The notes: generated by a model from the sequence alone, not told the origin. A stretch of 64,000 nt of DNA from JAJDAT01 sp964570665 (GCA_964570665.1 CAZMZH010000018.1:1-64000); one strand, 5' to 3'. Shown: positions 43,501-52,438, counted from the first letter of the stretch. Translations and numbers: made by a program.

Positions 43501-44673
43501 GGGAGTAGGGATTAAAAATAGAGTATTGAGTTTCCCTGGATCTCCCACTTCGGAAGCGTTCGCGCGCGGAATAAGGCCACCCCGCTCAAAGGATCTGAAA
43601 ACGTTACCTGGTTTTGATATATTCCAACGCGGTAAAGGATAAAGAGTCGGAAGAGCCCCTTTAGCCATCTCTTCTTTTGAGGTTGCCCGATAAACAACCG
43701 AACCATCGTCTTTAGTAATTGCTACGCCATTAATTTTTTGAGGTCTACCATCTCGGCTATAACTTTCGCCCAAAAAGTAGTTCTTTTTATCTAAAATACC
43801 ATTGTTATATGCAGCCGCTCCCCACAATAAAGCTCCCGTAGCCATAATACTTCTTTTAGCGTTATGCACCTGACTTGGATGACAAAATTGACCTCCACAA
43901 GATTTTTCAGCTACTCGCAAATCGCCTGGGTTGATGAATCGAACAAACTCCGGGTTTTCCCGTAAAAGATCTGTGTAAGATCTTTCAGGATTTGCCGAGG
44001 TTGGCCAATTTTTAGGATTTGTAGGCTGAACATGGGATTTATCTTGAATATTTTGATATTTAGCGGACTTAGGGTCTATATCTTTTGAGGCAATATTCTG
44101 AGCGTTACCGCCATGACAATCGGTACAACCCAACTTAATCTTGGGATCGGCATGCATTTTTTCAATGCCTTGATGGCATGACTCACATCCTACGCTTTTC
44201 TTTTTGACATCTTCGTCCGATTGACTTCGGATGTCGATATTACCCACAGGTTCCCAGGGACCAACAGCTCGAGCAACCTCAACAACTTTTTTGGTTTTTT
44301 TTGTTTTAGCAGTTTTTACTTCCGCTTTCTTTTCAGCTTTTTTAGGTTCTACCTTTTCGACTACTTTTTTTGAATCGGCTGAATCGAGTTTAGGATCGGG
44401 GGCTTGAATATTTACCGGTTTCTTTTCAGCTATTTCAGGCTCTACTTTTTCGACTACTTTTTTTGAAGCGTCTGAAACGGGTTTGGGATCGGCGGCTTGA
44501 ATATCTACCGGTTTCTTTTCAGCTATTTTAGGCTTTACCTCTTCGACTACTTTTTTTGAAGCGTCTGAATCAGGTTTAGGATCGGCGGCTTGAATATTTA
44601 CCGATCCAAAAAAAACAAAAAGAATCGAAAAAATGGAGATTAATCGAAAAGAATTTAACTTTAACAAATTCAT
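40531..44673 (-). CDS. Giant decahaem cytochrome c with LVIVD beta-propeller (1380 aa)
   Basis: After a signal peptide (about 1-29) come three 31-residue Lys/Glu/Pro repeats (27-119). A haem region (about 163-892) follows with nine CxxCH sites (CESCH, CTDCH, CSACH, CLVCH, CVDCH twice, CYTCH, CFGCH, CQDCH) and one CX4CH site (CGGQFCH), so ten haems are predicted. Residues about 985-1300 hold five LVIVD-type blades (IKVVDLNNPLKP, LKVIDVTIP, LIIIDVKNPEKP and so on). The C-terminus is extremely basic (KKKKRGRKRSRRGRR). It is probably exported, perhaps surface-exposed through the barrel encoded just upstream. It is the last gene of the operon. Confidence 0.9.
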   Translation of the reverse strand: MNLLKLNSFRLISIFSILFVFFGSVNIQAADPKPDSDASKKVVEEVKPKIAEKKPVDIQAADPKPVSDASKKVVEKVEPEIAEKKPVNIQAPDPKLDSADSKKVVEKVEPKKAEKKAEVKTAKTKKTKKVVEVARAVGPWEPVGNIDIRSQSDEDVKKKSVGCESCHQGIEKMHADPKIKLGCTDCHGGNAQNIASKDIDPKSAKYQNIQDKSHVQPTNPKNWPTSANPERSYTDLLRENPEFVRFINPGDLRVAEKSCGGQFCHPSQVHNAKRSIMATGALLWGAAAYNNGILDKKNYFLGESYSRDGRPQKINGVAITKDDGSVVYRATSKEEMAKGALPTLYPLPRWNISKPGNVFRSFERGGLIPRANASEVGDPGKLNTLFLIPTPGKPDMKTGERGLGTELRIDTPTLNLHKTRLNDPIMWLMGTNDHAGDFRSSGCSACHVVYANNRDETASGPWAKYGNRGLTVTKDKTIPKDEKGHPVMHRFTNAIPSSQCLVCHMHQPNAFVNTYLGYQMWDYETDAEFMYPKETPKLTSTELAEGYQRNPEGAVSRGLWRNEDFLEKVSELNPKLKHTQFADYHGHGWVFRGVFKKDREGNMLDKKGEVIDLDDKKLWEKAVHMKDIHAEKGMHCVDCHFTLDAHGDGKLYGEYKDALEIQCVDCHGDVDYKTKFITSGPAANGGDLRTGKTSFGKKRFYKRGSSILQRSMLYEDKEWQVPQVMDIIDPENEDFFNPKARYAKTIQRDLKTWGAVPADKKKLAHSNDKLNCYTCHTGFVTNCFGCHLPIKLNFKQKMRHYEGTYSKSFTTYNPQVLRDESFMLAKWGKNKKGKVAPARSSSALILSAKNGDRETTYLQQPPVSAAGYSSQAFNPHYPHNVRKEETKKCQDCHISKQNDNNSWMAQLFLHGTNFVNFFGKFVYLGLEDKGLEAVSVTEYEEPQAVIGSHAHKYAYPKEYAEHQGNKGQLKESYGHSSDGTRSLQLRGEYLFAAEGEDGFWVYDVANIDNKGFSQRIVTSPVSPLGQVPYVKSKFATDVALPTNMTVDPNKKQLPENEERPMHAIYRYAFFTDRFEGLIGADVTTFIDGNPRNNFIQRDVTFNPDGQLTGAEAITLAGHIAYISVKDSIKVVDLNNPLKPKIIHEIKGLTNPKRVAIQFRYGFVVDDQGLKVIDVTIPARASLVKGASINLSEAYDLYVARTYAYVAGGKSGLIIIDVKNPEKPKIAQRFDADGQMNDVRGVKVGSVSSSLFAMVADGNNGLRVVQLRSPGDDAKGVGHFGFSPIPKPKLIASKKLSGRAITLSKGLDRDRAIDETGNQVSVFGRKGSYPLSLDEQRHMYLRGGKVWKVSNEPETEPVAMEAAPKPKKKKRGRKRSRRGRR
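44317..44595 (-). repeat. 93-bp coding tandem repeat, 3 copies
   Basis: Three in-frame units encode IQAADPKPDSDASKKVVEEV plus about 11 more residues each, just after the signal peptide of the decahaem cytochrome. The third unit is more diverged (IQAPDPKLDSADSKK). They form a flexible charged spacer. Confidence 0.85.
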
Positions 44674-44707
44674 AACTTTTCTATCCCTGAAAAGCAGATG
44701 GAAGAAA

Positions 44708-46513
44708 CTAATAGGTTAGAATAATTCTTGAAGTTACGGCATACAACTCTTGGTCTATCAAAAGCTCTTTAAAGCCTAACTCCGGAATAAAACTTGAAGC
44801 GCCTACGTCAATAATTACGTTATTATTAAGCCAAGGTCGCCATTCAACCCCTAAACTCAAGTCATAACCGATTTGATCGGAAATTGGACTTTGATTTTGA
44901 ATCAACTCTAAAGCGGATGTTTCGTCAAATTCCAAATAACTTGCGTTAATGGTCGTTCTAACTTTAGGCGTCAAATTCATATCCAGACCTACATTATAAA
45001 AATGAATTCCTGGATTAACAAAGTTTGACTGACCTTGAATTTTATTGCTTCTAACGCTTGGGAAAACGCTATTTTGGTTAACAAGTTGAACTCCAGTTCC
45101 CGCTAATGGAATAGCCTGGCTTATCCAATATCCATTTCTACCGCCTACAAAATTTGGATTTGGAAAAATTGCGTCAAACCCTTCAGCTTCATCATCGGCG
45201 GCGTCATCATCGCCTGAACCATAAAGATAAGAAAATCGGTAACGTATCCAATCCTGGTCGATAGAAATTTCCGCTCCCGCTGCCATGGCTTCTATATCAA
45301 GCGGTTGAGCTGATATTGGATTAAAACTATCCTGACCAAAAACATAGTAAAAGAAATGATTTATATTAAGTGGGCCCCAGTGACCGTCTCCAATAAAACC
45401 AAAATAATTTGCTTCTACTTGATGTGGAGTCACCGCTCCAACAGGATCGGGACGAACCAAAAATCTGTTGGTATCAAATTTTAACGAGGGTCCATCATTG
45501 TTCCAAAGGTAATTTATTTCAGCCGTGTACCCTTTAATCAAAAAGTCTTGTTTATATAAGTTAGCGACGACAATTTGTTGGTCTCTATCGCTGAATGTAT
45601 TTAACTGGCTATTGGTATCCTTTTCGAACATGTCAAAATAGATAATATTATATTGCCAGAAGTTATTGTCGGCATTGCCCAGTAGCCGAACCCCTAAGTT
45701 AGCGTCTTCAAAAACAATACCTCTAAAATCTGCGTTAAAGATCTGAATGCCAGTTTTTAAAGAGATAAAATCATAATATCTACTTGTATCGGCTAAGTGA
45801 TATTCAAACGACGCTTCTTGGAGCGCTAAATGATTGTCGGCGCGATCGGTCCCATCTCGCGGGTCAACATTTACGACTCCTCGCTCTTCGAAATTAACAT
45901 AGTTAGAGTTGACCTGAGGAACCAAGCGAAGTTCCCAATCTCTGGGCCGAAAGGCGCTTTCGCCTTTGAAAAACTCAAAAGTAAAACGAAAATCTTGGTT
46001 ATAAATAAAGTTCCTGGAATCTCCAAAAAACTTTTCTTTAGAAGGTAGGTCGGTGGCGACCCCGCTGGCAGTTGGAAGGGTTCCAAACCATTGCAGGGTA
46101 CTAATAGAATCGGCTCTAAAAACAAAAAATTTATCTTGTCCAATAACCGGATAATCGCCTTTTAAAACATTTTGGTTATAAGGATCGATAATGTTCTTTT
46201 TATAAAGAATTCTCCAACGGTCGTCTATAACCTCGGCGCCTTTTATAGGTACAATCGGTTTTTCCGGTTTTTTCTTTTCTACTTCAACTTTTTTAGATTT
46301 TCCTTTTTTCCTACGCGAGCTCCTTTTCCGAGCTTTTCTACCCGCCAACAATTCTCCAGAGCTGGCTTTATCATATCTCTTAGACTTTTTATTTTTTGAG
46401 GTGGACTTGGAGTAACCCGTTTCGCTAGCGATCGATTGCGCATTTCCAAAAATTAATGCCCAGATGAAAACTATCGCCAGAAACAGGCTCGTCAAACCAA
46501 TTTTAATTTTCAT
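44708..46513 (-). CDS. Outer-membrane beta-barrel, alginate-export/porin-like (601 aa)
   Basis: A signal peptide (about 1-30) is followed by a very basic segment (about 38-85, with GRKARKRSSRRKKGKSKK). A barrel of alternating aromatic and polar strands follows, rich in Asn, Tyr, Phe and Asp turns (residues about 100-601), ending in the aromatic residue Tyr (SRIILTY), the usual outer-membrane signal. It resembles the large alginate-export-type barrels that accompany multihaem cytochromes. No haem motif is present. Its position directly upstream of the decahaem cytochrome suggests it forms the sleeve of a porin-cytochrome unit. Confidence 0.78.
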   Translation of the reverse strand: MKIKIGLTSLFLAIVFIWALIFGNAQSIASETGYSKSTSKNKKSKRYDKASSGELLAGRKARKRSSRRKKGKSKKVEVEKKKPEKPIVPIKGAEVIDDRWRILYKKNIIDPYNQNVLKGDYPVIGQDKFFVFRADSISTLQWFGTLPTASGVATDLPSKEKFFGDSRNFIYNQDFRFTFEFFKGESAFRPRDWELRLVPQVNSNYVNFEERGVVNVDPRDGTDRADNHLALQEASFEYHLADTSRYYDFISLKTGIQIFNADFRGIVFEDANLGVRLLGNADNNFWQYNIIYFDMFEKDTNSQLNTFSDRDQQIVVANLYKQDFLIKGYTAEINYLWNNDGPSLKFDTNRFLVRPDPVGAVTPHQVEANYFGFIGDGHWGPLNINHFFYYVFGQDSFNPISAQPLDIEAMAAGAEISIDQDWIRYRFSYLYGSGDDDAADDEAEGFDAIFPNPNFVGGRNGYWISQAIPLAGTGVQLVNQNSVFPSVRSNKIQGQSNFVNPGIHFYNVGLDMNLTPKVRTTINASYLEFDETSALELIQNQSPISDQIGYDLSLGVEWRPWLNNNVIIDVGASSFIPELGFKELLIDQELYAVTSRIILTY

Positions 46514-46545
46514 TATTGAAGCCCAAACACCTTAAAGTTAAAAAA

Positions 46546-48036
46546 CTACCGCGTAGGATTCCTTGGGAATTTAAAGAAAGGCATTCTTACCCCTTGAATC
46601 TCAAATTGATCGGATCGAATTTCAGTAGGAGCCGCAAAACCCACAGCAGCGCCATCCGTTACAAAATCGTCTTGTTCAACACCGTCGCCACTTACACCCA
46701 ATCCACCTACTAACACTCCATCCTTATACAAAGGCGAAGATCCTGGAAAAAACACGATACCACTTTGGTTAGCGTTTGTAGCTTGACGACCTTGAGAACA
46801 TGGATTATTTGAATCGTTTAAAAACACGTCTCTATAAGGTCCGGGACCCGTAAAATCCAATCCAGAAGGAAAAAATCTTTGAGCTCCAAAACTAATCGTT
46901 CGGTTTGAAATCGCAGTTCCATCTGGAAAACCAACTTGATCGGCCGCATCGACATTTGAACCGCTGAAATAAACAACGTTCCTAGATTTACTCAATGCAA
47001 CATCCACACTAAAAACCGTAGCGTCGCGCATACGAAACAATCCTAGAATGGTTCCATCAACATCCGAAACGGAAAACACCATTTTAGCGCGTTCGGTAAA
47101 TGGCAGTCTAATAGCCGCTCGGGTTTGATTTGCAGTCGCTACGCCGTTTTCAACAATAGACTGAACCTCCGCTGCGGTTAAAAGAGAACCTGCGGTAGGA
47201 CCCACCAGCCAATCAAAAGGGACAATGCTTACTGAACTATCGCTGGGTCCCTGGGCATAAGCGCCATTTGCCGTACCGGCGGAAAAACCATCTGGTCTTT
47301 GTTGAGTCTCTATTGTTGGCAACTTAACGCCGTCGACAAAAATACCGCCTCCCGCGCTAAACGTGGGAAGAAACCCGATTGAGCCTGAAAACGCGGCAAA
47401 TTCTGCGGCATCGTAACCATCTCCTAATTTACGAAGCCCTCCTTGAGGATCGTCAGCCAAAGCGGGACCTACGCCAAAAACGCCTACACCGCCAACCATC
47501 TCTCCGTTTTTATAAAGAGGAACGCCCCCTGAAATGGTCAATACGCCTAAACCACAACCAGAAGTGTCAGAGCTATTACATGTAGCTCCAGCGCTAGAAG
47601 TGGCTCTAGGTATGGTTTTTCCGGAATTAAATGTTACGTTAAAACTACAACCTCTATTTGTATTTTCAATTCCAAATAAAGCTCCAGCATCCGTAAACGC
47701 AATACCTGGAGGGAAATGCTCTCCGCTAATAAACCTGATGGTTCTAGAAGTTAAATTCGCTTGATTATGCGCAAAAAAAGCCGCTGTTCTAGCTAATGAT
47801 ATGGCCGCTTGATCGTCATTTGCGGAACCATTCTGTTTTCTATATACGGCTAGAATATTTCCAGCTCGATCAGCCACAGCAATGACCATTGTATCGACAT
47901 CTAGCGATGCTGCGGCTTGCGTAACGATAGTATCAACTTCGGTAGAAGTTAATTGAGCATGGGCCTTACTGAAGAACCCAAGCGTCAGAAATATCGCTAA
48001 AAACAAGAAACCACTTCTAAAGTTTATTTTTCGCAT
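46546..48036 (-). CDS. Exported tandem GlcG/HbpS-type protein (496 aa)
   Basis: After a signal peptide (about 1-27) the protein contains two GlcG/HbpS domains (about 28-195 and 270-460). Both start LTSTEVDTIVTQAAA/LTAAEVQSIVENGVA and include D.(A/D)G.ILA(V/L)(Y/F)R, while PLYKNGEMVGGVGVFG/PLYKDGVLVGGLGVSG closes each one. The Streptomyces namesake HbpS binds haem and senses redox stress; other members are of unknown function. It also has several Cys (RGCSFN, SGCGLG, NNPCSQG) but no CxxCH. Being inside a cytochrome operon favours a haem-related or redox-sensing role in the periplasm. Confidence 0.82.
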   Translation of the reverse strand: MRKINFRSGFLFLAIFLTLGFFSKAHAQLTSTEVDTIVTQAAASLDVDTMVIAVADRAGNILAVYRKQNGSANDDQAAISLARTAAFFAHNQANLTSRTIRFISGEHFPPGIAFTDAGALFGIENTNRGCSFNVTFNSGKTIPRATSSAGATCNSSDTSGCGLGVLTISGGVPLYKNGEMVGGVGVFGVGPALADDPQGGLRKLGDGYDAAEFAAFSGSIGFLPTFSAGGGIFVDGVKLPTIETQQRPDGFSAGTANGAYAQGPSDSSVSIVPFDWLVGPTAGSLLTAAEVQSIVENGVATANQTRAAIRLPFTERAKMVFSVSDVDGTILGLFRMRDATVFSVDVALSKSRNVVYFSGSNVDAADQVGFPDGTAISNRTISFGAQRFFPSGLDFTGPGPYRDVFLNDSNNPCSQGRQATNANQSGIVFFPGSSPLYKDGVLVGGLGVSGDGVEQDDFVTDGAAVGFAAPTEIRSDQFEIQGVRMPFFKFPRNPTR

Positions 48037-48067
48037 CTAAGCAGCCTTTCCAAATATCGGCGAATAA

Positions 48068-49321
48068 TTATTTAACAACCGACTTAACTTTAGCCAAGTT
48101 TTGACCAAAAGCTTTTCCATCGTATGGAGGAGGATCTTGTGCAGGATCTTCGGCATATAATCCATAATACAACTCATCCAAAGCCCCTAAAACTCCCTCA
48201 TCAGATCCATAAGTGGAGTAGATACCATCAAGAAGCATAAAAGCTTGTTCTGCATCTTTTTTGGTCGGACTCCCTGTTAAATCAGCGGAACCTGCAACAG
48301 CCTTCATGATTTTAGGAGTAGAATCTTTTGAATAACTAGCCCCGATAAGCGTATTAAATAGTTTATCGGCAGCTCCAGTAAGACCAGCGGCTCCTTTCTT
48401 GCCACCGGCCAACCCCTTCATGCCAGCGTCAAGACCACCCGTGCTTCCAAAACCGGCCGCAGCAATCGCTTTTAAGATTTTATAATGAGACATGGCCTGG
48501 TTATAACTTTCCGTAATATTCTCTTTACCGTCAGAAGCGGCTAATTTCTTAAGAGCTTCTCTTAGAGAAACGGCTTGACCTGCAGCGCCAATTTTTGCGG
48601 AAAACCCTTCGCCTTTATCTGGAGTTTCCACCCAATGAACCGGCATGGTTTTTTGGAAATAGGTCATTTCAAAGTTTAAATCAGGATGGCCGGCATCTAA
48701 CATTTTGCTCGAAATCTGATAATGACAAAAAACACAAGTTTCGAGTCTCAATTTCGGGTTTTTCGCATCCCACATTCCTAGACCAACCGACTCTTTATGT
48801 CTTTTAGCTCGCGCTTCATCTAAAGCCTTACCTTCTACGCCTTTAGGCTCGTAAGGTTTAGCGTGCGGCTCTAAATATCCTGAAGAAGGTCCATGACAAG
48901 CTTCGCAAGTCACGCCTTCGTTAACGTCAAATTTTGCGCCTTTTAAATCTGGTTTCTTATCCAAGAAAATTGAATGACAAACTGCGCATCGTTGGTCTTC
49001 CCCAGCTTTTCCTTTTATTCCGAATTTCTTTGCTATTTCCTTAGCTTCTTTCTCGTATAAAACGCTAAAGCCCGCCGAATGGATTTCTGCTTTAATCCAT
49101 GTGGTGTATTCATTGGCCCTCGGTTTGGTGGCATGACCGTGGCATTTTTCCTTATTACACGATCCTGCGCCAGCAAATTTATTCCCACCCACTTCTAAAG
49201 TTGGCGGCATTTTGCGACCCGCCATTGAAATATCTCCAGCCCAAACAGAACTAACTTGTAACAATGAACAAACTAAACTGATCAAAACTAATCGAATAAA
49301 AAAGCTAAGACTTTTTCTCAT
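48068..49321 (-). CDS. Tetrahaem cytochrome c (c554-like), exported
   Basis: The frame opens with TTG at 49354, but the ATG at 49321 has a GGGGGGAG Shine-Dalgarno and a normal signal peptide (MRKSLSFFIRLVLISL...), so I start there (417 aa). Four haem sites lie in the first half: CX4CH as CNKEKCH, then CAVCH, CEACH and CVFCH. This pattern is like the cytochrome c554 (multihaem) family. The C-terminal ~200 residues are helical and Ala/Gly-rich with no haem motif. It probably shuttles electrons in the periplasm between its operon partners. Confidence 0.88.
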   Translation of the reverse strand: MRKSLSFFIRLVLISLVCSLLQVSSVWAGDISMAGRKMPPTLEVGGNKFAGAGSCNKEKCHGHATKPRANEYTTWIKAEIHSAGFSVLYEKEAKEIAKKFGIKGKAGEDQRCAVCHSIFLDKKPDLKGAKFDVNEGVTCEACHGPSSGYLEPHAKPYEPKGVEGKALDEARAKRHKESVGLGMWDAKNPKLRLETCVFCHYQISSKMLDAGHPDLNFEMTYFQKTMPVHWVETPDKGEGFSAKIGAAGQAVSLREALKKLAASDGKENITESYNQAMSHYKILKAIAAAGFGSTGGLDAGMKGLAGGKKGAAGLTGAADKLFNTLIGASYSKDSTPKIMKAVAGSADLTGSPTKKDAEQAFMLLDGIYSTYGSDEGVLGALDELYYGLYAEDPAQDPPPYDGKAFGQNLAKVKSVVK

Positions 49322-49438
49322 TACGCTCCCCCCAAAGAGAACCATTAAAAACAAGATTAACTAATCATGAATGTAAATAAGTTTGTATATTTTGATGGTC
49401 GAATTATCACATAAATCAATGTTTTATGCAAATCAGGA

Positions 49439-52438
49439 TCACTTTTTACCAAAAAATGAGAAGTTAGAATTTTCTTTTCGCGTTCTTAAATAACTATACC
49501 CTAACTTGGCTGTATGATCAGGGGCCAGCAACCCTCTCATAAAATTTCTTTCGCCTTGTGGATGATAAATATGACATACAACACATCTATCAAGATGAAT
49601 ACCTTGCTTTTCATGGCAAGTTCGACAGGGTTTAATAGAAGGAAGCAGTAAGTCAGAGGTCAGAATGCTTTCTTTTGCATCACTATGACAATTATTACAT
49701 TCCATATATTCATGCTTGCGATGACTGAAAAAACCCTTTTGAAAAAATCTTGTAGGAACATTAGTAGGGTTGACTCTGGGTAATCTTAATTCAGTTTGCG
49801 GTTCATCGATTACCTCTACGTCCTCAGTTCCATCAGAATTTTCGGATTTCTTAGCCGCCATAATTTTCGTTTTTATCTCCTCTGCCTCGCCATGGCGAAA
49901 AGACTTTTTTGAATCCGCGTTCAAATCCCACAACATAGCTAAATTTTCATCCGATGCTGTGAGTAAATAATCGGCTTTTGTTGCAAATAAGGCTAAACTA
50001 ACAACATTTTCATGACCGGTAAATTCTTTTACTAACTTCCCGCTGGATACATCCCAAAGCCGAACCACCTTATCGGACGAACCCGTCACAACCTTCCGAC
50101 TATCTCCGCTAAAGGAAATAGAAACAAAACGCTGATCTTTTTTTTCTCCATTTTTCCCTTCTTTGCCATAAACAATCAAAGTAGATAAAATCTTACCAGT
50201 ATTCGCATCCCAAATTTTAGCGGACAAATCCCTTGAAATAGAAGCTAATTTAGAACCGTCTGGACTAAAAACTATAGAGGTTACTTCTAAACTATGCCCC
50301 GAAGATTCTCCCGACGTTTCAGACCCTGCGGAAAGCTTCACCAAACCGTTCTTATCTTCAAGGTCGTATATTCGAATAGATCCTTCTGAAAAAGCGGCGG
50401 CAATTTTTGAAGGATTAACGGGACTAAATTCAACATCAACGATTTGTTGTTTTCGGGTTCTTAAAATCGTTTTCAAATCGCCAGAACCAACACTCCAAAT
50501 ACTCACATTAAAGTTGGAATTTAACGCCACTGCCAGGGAACCATTAGAGTTAAATCTAACCTTTCTGACCGATTCATTAAATTCTTGAAGCTTGTGGATT
50601 GGTTTTTGAGTATTTACATCCCAAACAATAGTTAATCCATCTTCAGATCCCGTCAAGATTTTATTCTGATCAGGATTAAAAACAGCATCGTTAACAGAGC
50701 CATTATGACCTTTGAAAACTAAAGTCGACTCAATTATTTCTGGTCCGGCTGGTTCCGGAGGACTTTCTTCCTCAGAACCTGAAGTTTCTTCAAGAGGATC
50801 TACCGAGGCTTCTGTCACATCTTCTGCCGGAGCGCTTTCATCAGTTTCGACATCAGTCGTCTCCGGTTCCTTTACTTCAAAACCTCCCCAAACCCTCGCA
50901 GTAAAATCTTTTGACGCCGTTACCAATTGATTTCCGTCCGAACTAAAGGAAGCCGAATTTACAATATCTTGATGCCCTTGAAGAATGGCTTTATCTTGGC
51001 CATTTTTCCCATCCCACAATCTGACATCGTGCTCCCAAAGACTAATAGCCGCCAAAGAACCGTCCGCATTGAGACTACCAACAGGACGAACGTTTAATTC
51101 ATGACACTCCACGCAGCCGCCCTGAGCAGAAAAGAAAATTTCGTTTTCACTACCCAGCAGCCCACCACGCTGCGCAATTTTATCAATGTTGTTATTAACC
51201 CAATCAAACCTAGGCTTTTGAACCGGAGCTGGAGGCGGCCCTTTACTTCGTCTTCCACGCCCTCTTCCACGTCCCCCTGACGCCTTTGGAGCTTCCATTA
51301 AATCGCCAGGCTTTGAGTCGATATACTCGTACAAAAAGTCTTTAGGATCTTTTAAAAATGTTCTGACTAAATTAGTTTTAACATGAGGAACTTTTAACAT
51401 ATGAGCGGCGCCTCCCATCTTAAGCTTATGGCAACTCACACAATACTTATCAAAAGTTATGGCATCCATATACTCCCCATTCACATCGGGGATATGGCAA
51501 TCAGAACATCCCATTAATCGCTTTTTACCGGTTTTTGGATCGTCCATTTCAATAGAACTAAGGTGGTATTTGTGATTTAGCTTAAGCTTCGCTCTATCTA
51601 CTTTTTTTGTTCGGACTAATTCGAAATCCGGATGAGACTGATTAAACCCATTAATCGCGGGATATTCTGAATCGACGTTCACCTCTTGAATATTCGCATG
51701 GCAATGCAAACAAAGATCCGATTTACTCAATATCAAAGCGTCTTCGCTTATATGCTCTCTGTGACAGTCCCCACATTTTTCGTTAAACTGAGAATGCTTG
51801 GTTAAAAATTCGACATGATCCCCCATATCATGACACTTTTTACAAGCCTGATCCGCGACCATTTCAAAGTTCTTTTCATGGCAAGACCTACAATCCGTTT
51901 GTAAAAATTTATGAGATCGAGTCATAGGTCCACTTTCCCAAATAGGCTCATTTAAACCCATTATGGGAGCGGCGAGCAAAAAAATCAGGACAGGAATCAC
52001 GCTTACTAAAGACCAAATATAAATTGACGGCACTCTTTTGGCTACGGTCAAAAGGTCTAATTGCTTTTTGACATGCTCTTTTGCGTCAAGTTGCCCCTCA
52101 GAAGAACGAACCTCAATTAAAGACCAAACATCAGAGTCGAATTCGACCTTTAAAGATACATCCCCTATTTTAAGAGTATCTCCAGGCACAAGAGACCCTT
52201 TAGAAATCGCCTGATTATTTACAAGCGTTGTTCCTCTTTGCCCTTCCAACTCCTCTAAAAAAAGCTTATCGTCTGCTATTGAAATTTTGGCATGATTAAA
52301 GGAAACCAATCGACTCGCTAAAAGAATATCGCAGGAGCTTCCCCTACCAAGGGTAATCTCTATTCCCTCGAAATTCTTTTCAGTCCGATCCCTTAGACCT
52401 TTGGGTCCAATGGTTTCTAAAATATATTTTATTTTCAT
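49439..52438 (-). CDS. FHA-TM-decahaem cytochrome-WD40 fusion (999 aa)
   Basis: Residues 1-100 form an FHA domain (LGRGSSCDILLASRLVSFNHAKI, then RGTTLVNN), which in other proteins binds phosphothreonine. A membrane helix follows (about 145-165) after a basic stretch, so FHA is in the cytoplasm. Then come haem sites CRSCH (about 183), CKKCH, CGDCH, CLHCH, CSDCH, CVSCH and CVECH (about 440). WD40 repeats fill about 445-860 (e.g. GHQDIVNSASFSSDGNQLVTASKDFTARVW), with an acidic insert near 530-580. Three more sites (CNNCH, CRTCH, CVVCH) close the protein at about 914-956, giving ten haems. An RG-rich loop (GRGRGRGRRSK) lies near residue 390. It is probably the periplasmic hub of the operon. Confidence 0.9.
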   Translation of the reverse strand: MKIKYILETIGPKGLRDRTEKNFEGIEITLGRGSSCDILLASRLVSFNHAKISIADDKLFLEELEGQRGTTLVNNQAISKGSLVPGDTLKIGDVSLKVEFDSDVWSLIEVRSSEGQLDAKEHVKKQLDLLTVAKRVPSIYIWSLVSVIPVLIFLLAAPIMGLNEPIWESGPMTRSHKFLQTDCRSCHEKNFEMVADQACKKCHDMGDHVEFLTKHSQFNEKCGDCHREHISEDALILSKSDLCLHCHANIQEVNVDSEYPAINGFNQSHPDFELVRTKKVDRAKLKLNHKYHLSSIEMDDPKTGKKRLMGCSDCHIPDVNGEYMDAITFDKYCVSCHKLKMGGAAHMLKVPHVKTNLVRTFLKDPKDFLYEYIDSKPGDLMEAPKASGGRGRGRGRRSKGPPPAPVQKPRFDWVNNNIDKIAQRGGLLGSENEIFFSAQGGCVECHELNVRPVGSLNADGSLAAISLWEHDVRLWDGKNGQDKAILQGHQDIVNSASFSSDGNQLVTASKDFTARVWGGFEVKEPETTDVETDESAPAEDVTEASVDPLEETSGSEEESPPEPAGPEIIESTLVFKGHNGSVNDAVFNPDQNKILTGSEDGLTIVWDVNTQKPIHKLQEFNESVRKVRFNSNGSLAVALNSNFNVSIWSVGSGDLKTILRTRKQQIVDVEFSPVNPSKIAAAFSEGSIRIYDLEDKNGLVKLSAGSETSGESSGHSLEVTSIVFSPDGSKLASISRDLSAKIWDANTGKILSTLIVYGKEGKNGEKKDQRFVSISFSGDSRKVVTGSSDKVVRLWDVSSGKLVKEFTGHENVVSLALFATKADYLLTASDENLAMLWDLNADSKKSFRHGEAEEIKTKIMAAKKSENSDGTEDVEVIDEPQTELRLPRVNPTNVPTRFFQKGFFSHRKHEYMECNNCHSDAKESILTSDLLLPSIKPCRTCHEKQGIHLDRCVVCHIYHPQGERNFMRGLLAPDHTAKLGYSYLRTRKENSNFSFFGKK

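Noticed and set aside
41356..43642. Several plus-strand frames of 60-82 codons opposite the decahaem cytochrome
   Set aside because: They are antisense shadows of a clearly coding gene with haem motifs on the minus strand.
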